From Pseudorhodoplanes sinuspersici (GTDB lineage: Bacteria > Pseudomonadota > Alphaproteobacteria > Rhizobiales > Xanthobacteraceae), in contig NZ_CP021112.1 in the NCBI RefSeq assembly GCF_002119765.1, positions 3,404,501 through 3,468,500 on the forward strand: DNA of 64,000 bases, written 5' to 3'. Below are positions 63,177 through 64,000 of this stretch, piece after piece. The position numbers and the translations under genes are program-made. Within the stretch, counting starts at the first letter, position 1, and each line of letters begins with the position of its first letter. The notes beneath the pieces were generated by a model. The model was given only the letters and a program-made list of their open reading frames with translations. It had not been told where the DNA came from and made no database searches.

Positions 63177-63190
63177 TACAAACGATTGCA
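63177..63190. promoter_or_regulatory. LacI-type operator O1 (candidate)
   Basis: TACAAACGATTGCA, an imperfect version of the palindrome O2 with the same central CG, lies 42-55 bases upstream of the lacI start. It overlaps an exact 9-bp inverted repeat CGAAATGTA (63170-63178) and TACATTTCG (63191-63199). Confidence 0.6.
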
Positions 63191-63284
63191 TACATTTCGT
63201 CACATGAAACACTAGTATAGCGGTGCCATAGGAGCGAAAAACGGCTGGAGTCGGATCGGTTGACAACCTAAGCGCCAGCTTTTA

Positions 63285-63298
63285 TGCAATCGATTGCA
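63285..63298. promoter_or_regulatory. LacI-type operator O2 (candidate)
   Basis: Perfect 14-bp palindrome TGCAAT-CG... that is TGCAATCGATTGCA with the central CG of LacI/GalR operators, 13 bases before the M24-gene start. It could block transcription of that gene. Confidence 0.75.
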
Positions 63299-63311
63299 GG
63301 GAGAAGCGCCA

Positions 63312-64000
63312 ATGACCGAGCCTCGGATCGTTTCAGCCGAAGACATCAACCCGCGTCATAACTGGGGCCGGGCGCTGCCGTCTCTGGGCATCATGGGGGT
63401 CGATTTCGAGGAGCGCGTCGATTATCGCCGGCTGCATACCTACCGGCTCTCTCGCGCGCGGATGGCGCTGGATAATTCAGAGCTCGGCGCGCTGCTGGTG
63501 TTCGATGTCAACAACATCCGCTACCTGACCTCGACCAAGATCGGCGAATGGGAGCGCGACAAGCTTTCGCGCTGGGCGCTGCTGACACGCGGTTCGCCCG
63601 ATCCGATCCTGTGGGATTTCGGCTCGGCGGCCGTGCATCACAAGCTGTATGCGCCATGGCTGAAGCCGGAGAATTGCAAGGCTGGTCTCGTCGGTTTGCG
63701 CGGCACGGTCAATCCGGCCTTCGGTCTGATGAAGCGGCATGCGGAAGAGATCGCAGCGCTGTTGCGCGAAGCCGGCGTTGCCGACATGCCGCTTGGTGTC
63801 GACATCATCGAGCCGCCGATGATGTTCGAACTGGAGAAAGCCGGACTGAAGGTTAAGGACGGCCAGCAGGTGATGCTGGAGGCGCGCGAGATCAAATCGA
63901 TCGACGAGATCGCGCTGCTCAATCGCGCCGCGGCGATGGTCGACGGCGCCTATGACCTGATCAACGAGAAGCTGCGGCCGGGCGTGCGCGAGAACGACAT
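63312..64000 (+). CDS. M24 family protein (creatinase/Xaa-Pro peptidase/DddP-like), 3' end outside the window
   Basis: The first 229 residues of a pita-bread-fold protein. The N-terminal creatinase-type domain is seen (LLVFDVNNIRYLTSTKIGEW, about residues 62-81, then DPILWDFGSAAVHHK), followed by the start of the catalytic domain (KSIDEIALLNRAAAMVDGAY). The layout resembles DddP (dimethylsulfoniopropionate lyase) and creatinase/aminopeptidase P relatives, but the metal-binding residues lie beyond the window, so activity is not assignable. GGAGAAG precedes the ATG at 63312. LacI control is likely. Confidence 0.78.
   Translation, partial: MTEPRIVSAEDINPRHNWGRALPSLGIMGVDFEERVDYRRLHTYRLSRARMALDNSELGALLVFDVNNIRYLTSTKIGEWERDKLSRWALLTRGSPDPILWDFGSAAVHHKLYAPWLKPENCKAGLVGLRGTVNPAFGLMKRHAEEIAALLREAGVADMPLGVDIIEPPMMFELEKAGLKVKDGQQVMLEAREIKSIDEIALLNRAAAMVDGAYDLINEKLRPGVREND

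Overview
The window looks like chromosomal DNA of an alphaproteobacterium of the order Hyphomicrobiales (Rhizobiales), probably near the Bradyrhizobium/Afipia/Xanthobacteraceae lineages. The evidence is a CpdR-type response regulator, a GapR (DUF2312) nucleoid protein, a complete fixNOQP-fixGHIS set with a membrane-type FixL, FixJ and FixK, a DUF3008 protein, GC-rich codon use and the palindromic intergenic repeats typical of these genomes. I saw no phage, transposase, plasmid gene or CRISPR array. All assignments come from reading the sequence; no database search was possible.

Left part (1-18.4 kb): mostly housekeeping and core-genome genes. They are a truncated MFS transporter, a candidate small RNA, N-formylglutamate amidohydrolase, cpdR, a PYROXD2-like oxidoreductase, an APC permease, an exported methyltransferase, tRNA-Val(GAC), rpmJ (L36), a TPR protein, a glycerate 2-kinase/DUF1036/pyruvate kinase operon, DUF1244, a 25-codon gene with a near-perfect Shine-Dalgarno match, ferredoxin-NADP reductase, gapR, an aldo/keto reductase, and an MFS/HxlR pair separated by a twice-repeated operator.

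Middle part (18.4-33.2 kb): fourteen minus-strand genes, tightly packed and often overlapping. They run LysR, barbiturase/cyanuric-acid-hydrolase-type ring-opening amidohydrolase, FAD monooxygenase, VOC protein, two nearly identical NMT1/THI5-type binding proteins, their ATPase and permease, IclR, a BMP-type nucleoside-like ABC transporter (binding protein, double ATPase, two permeases) and an amidase. Together they look like an uptake and degradation route for an N-heterocycle (pyrimidine, barbiturate or triazine type). The substrate is inferred, not shown. From 33.3 to 37.6 kb come small exported proteins, a membrane-anchored FkbM methyltransferase, DUF3008 and a PQQ-type sugar dehydrogenase homologue.

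Right part (37.6-62.0 kb): a low-oxygen island. An eight-gene operon, fixN-O-Q-P-G-H-I-S, encodes cbb3 oxidase and its assembly factors. Next to it lie DUF6455, a small cytochrome c, fixK, fixL and fixJ. Three FNR/FixK boxes (TTGAT-N4-RTCAA) stand before fixN/DUF6455, before a zinc-ribbon protein plus APC permease, and between a tetR-phaC-(maoC-pta)-ackA run and a phasin gene. This ties oxygen sensing to respiration, polyhydroxyalkanoate metabolism and acetyl-phosphate/acetate metabolism. A HlyD/RbbA/YhhJ-type ABC exporter follows. The window ends with a LacI regulator divergent from a truncated M24-family (creatinase/DddP-like) gene, with LacI-type operators between them.
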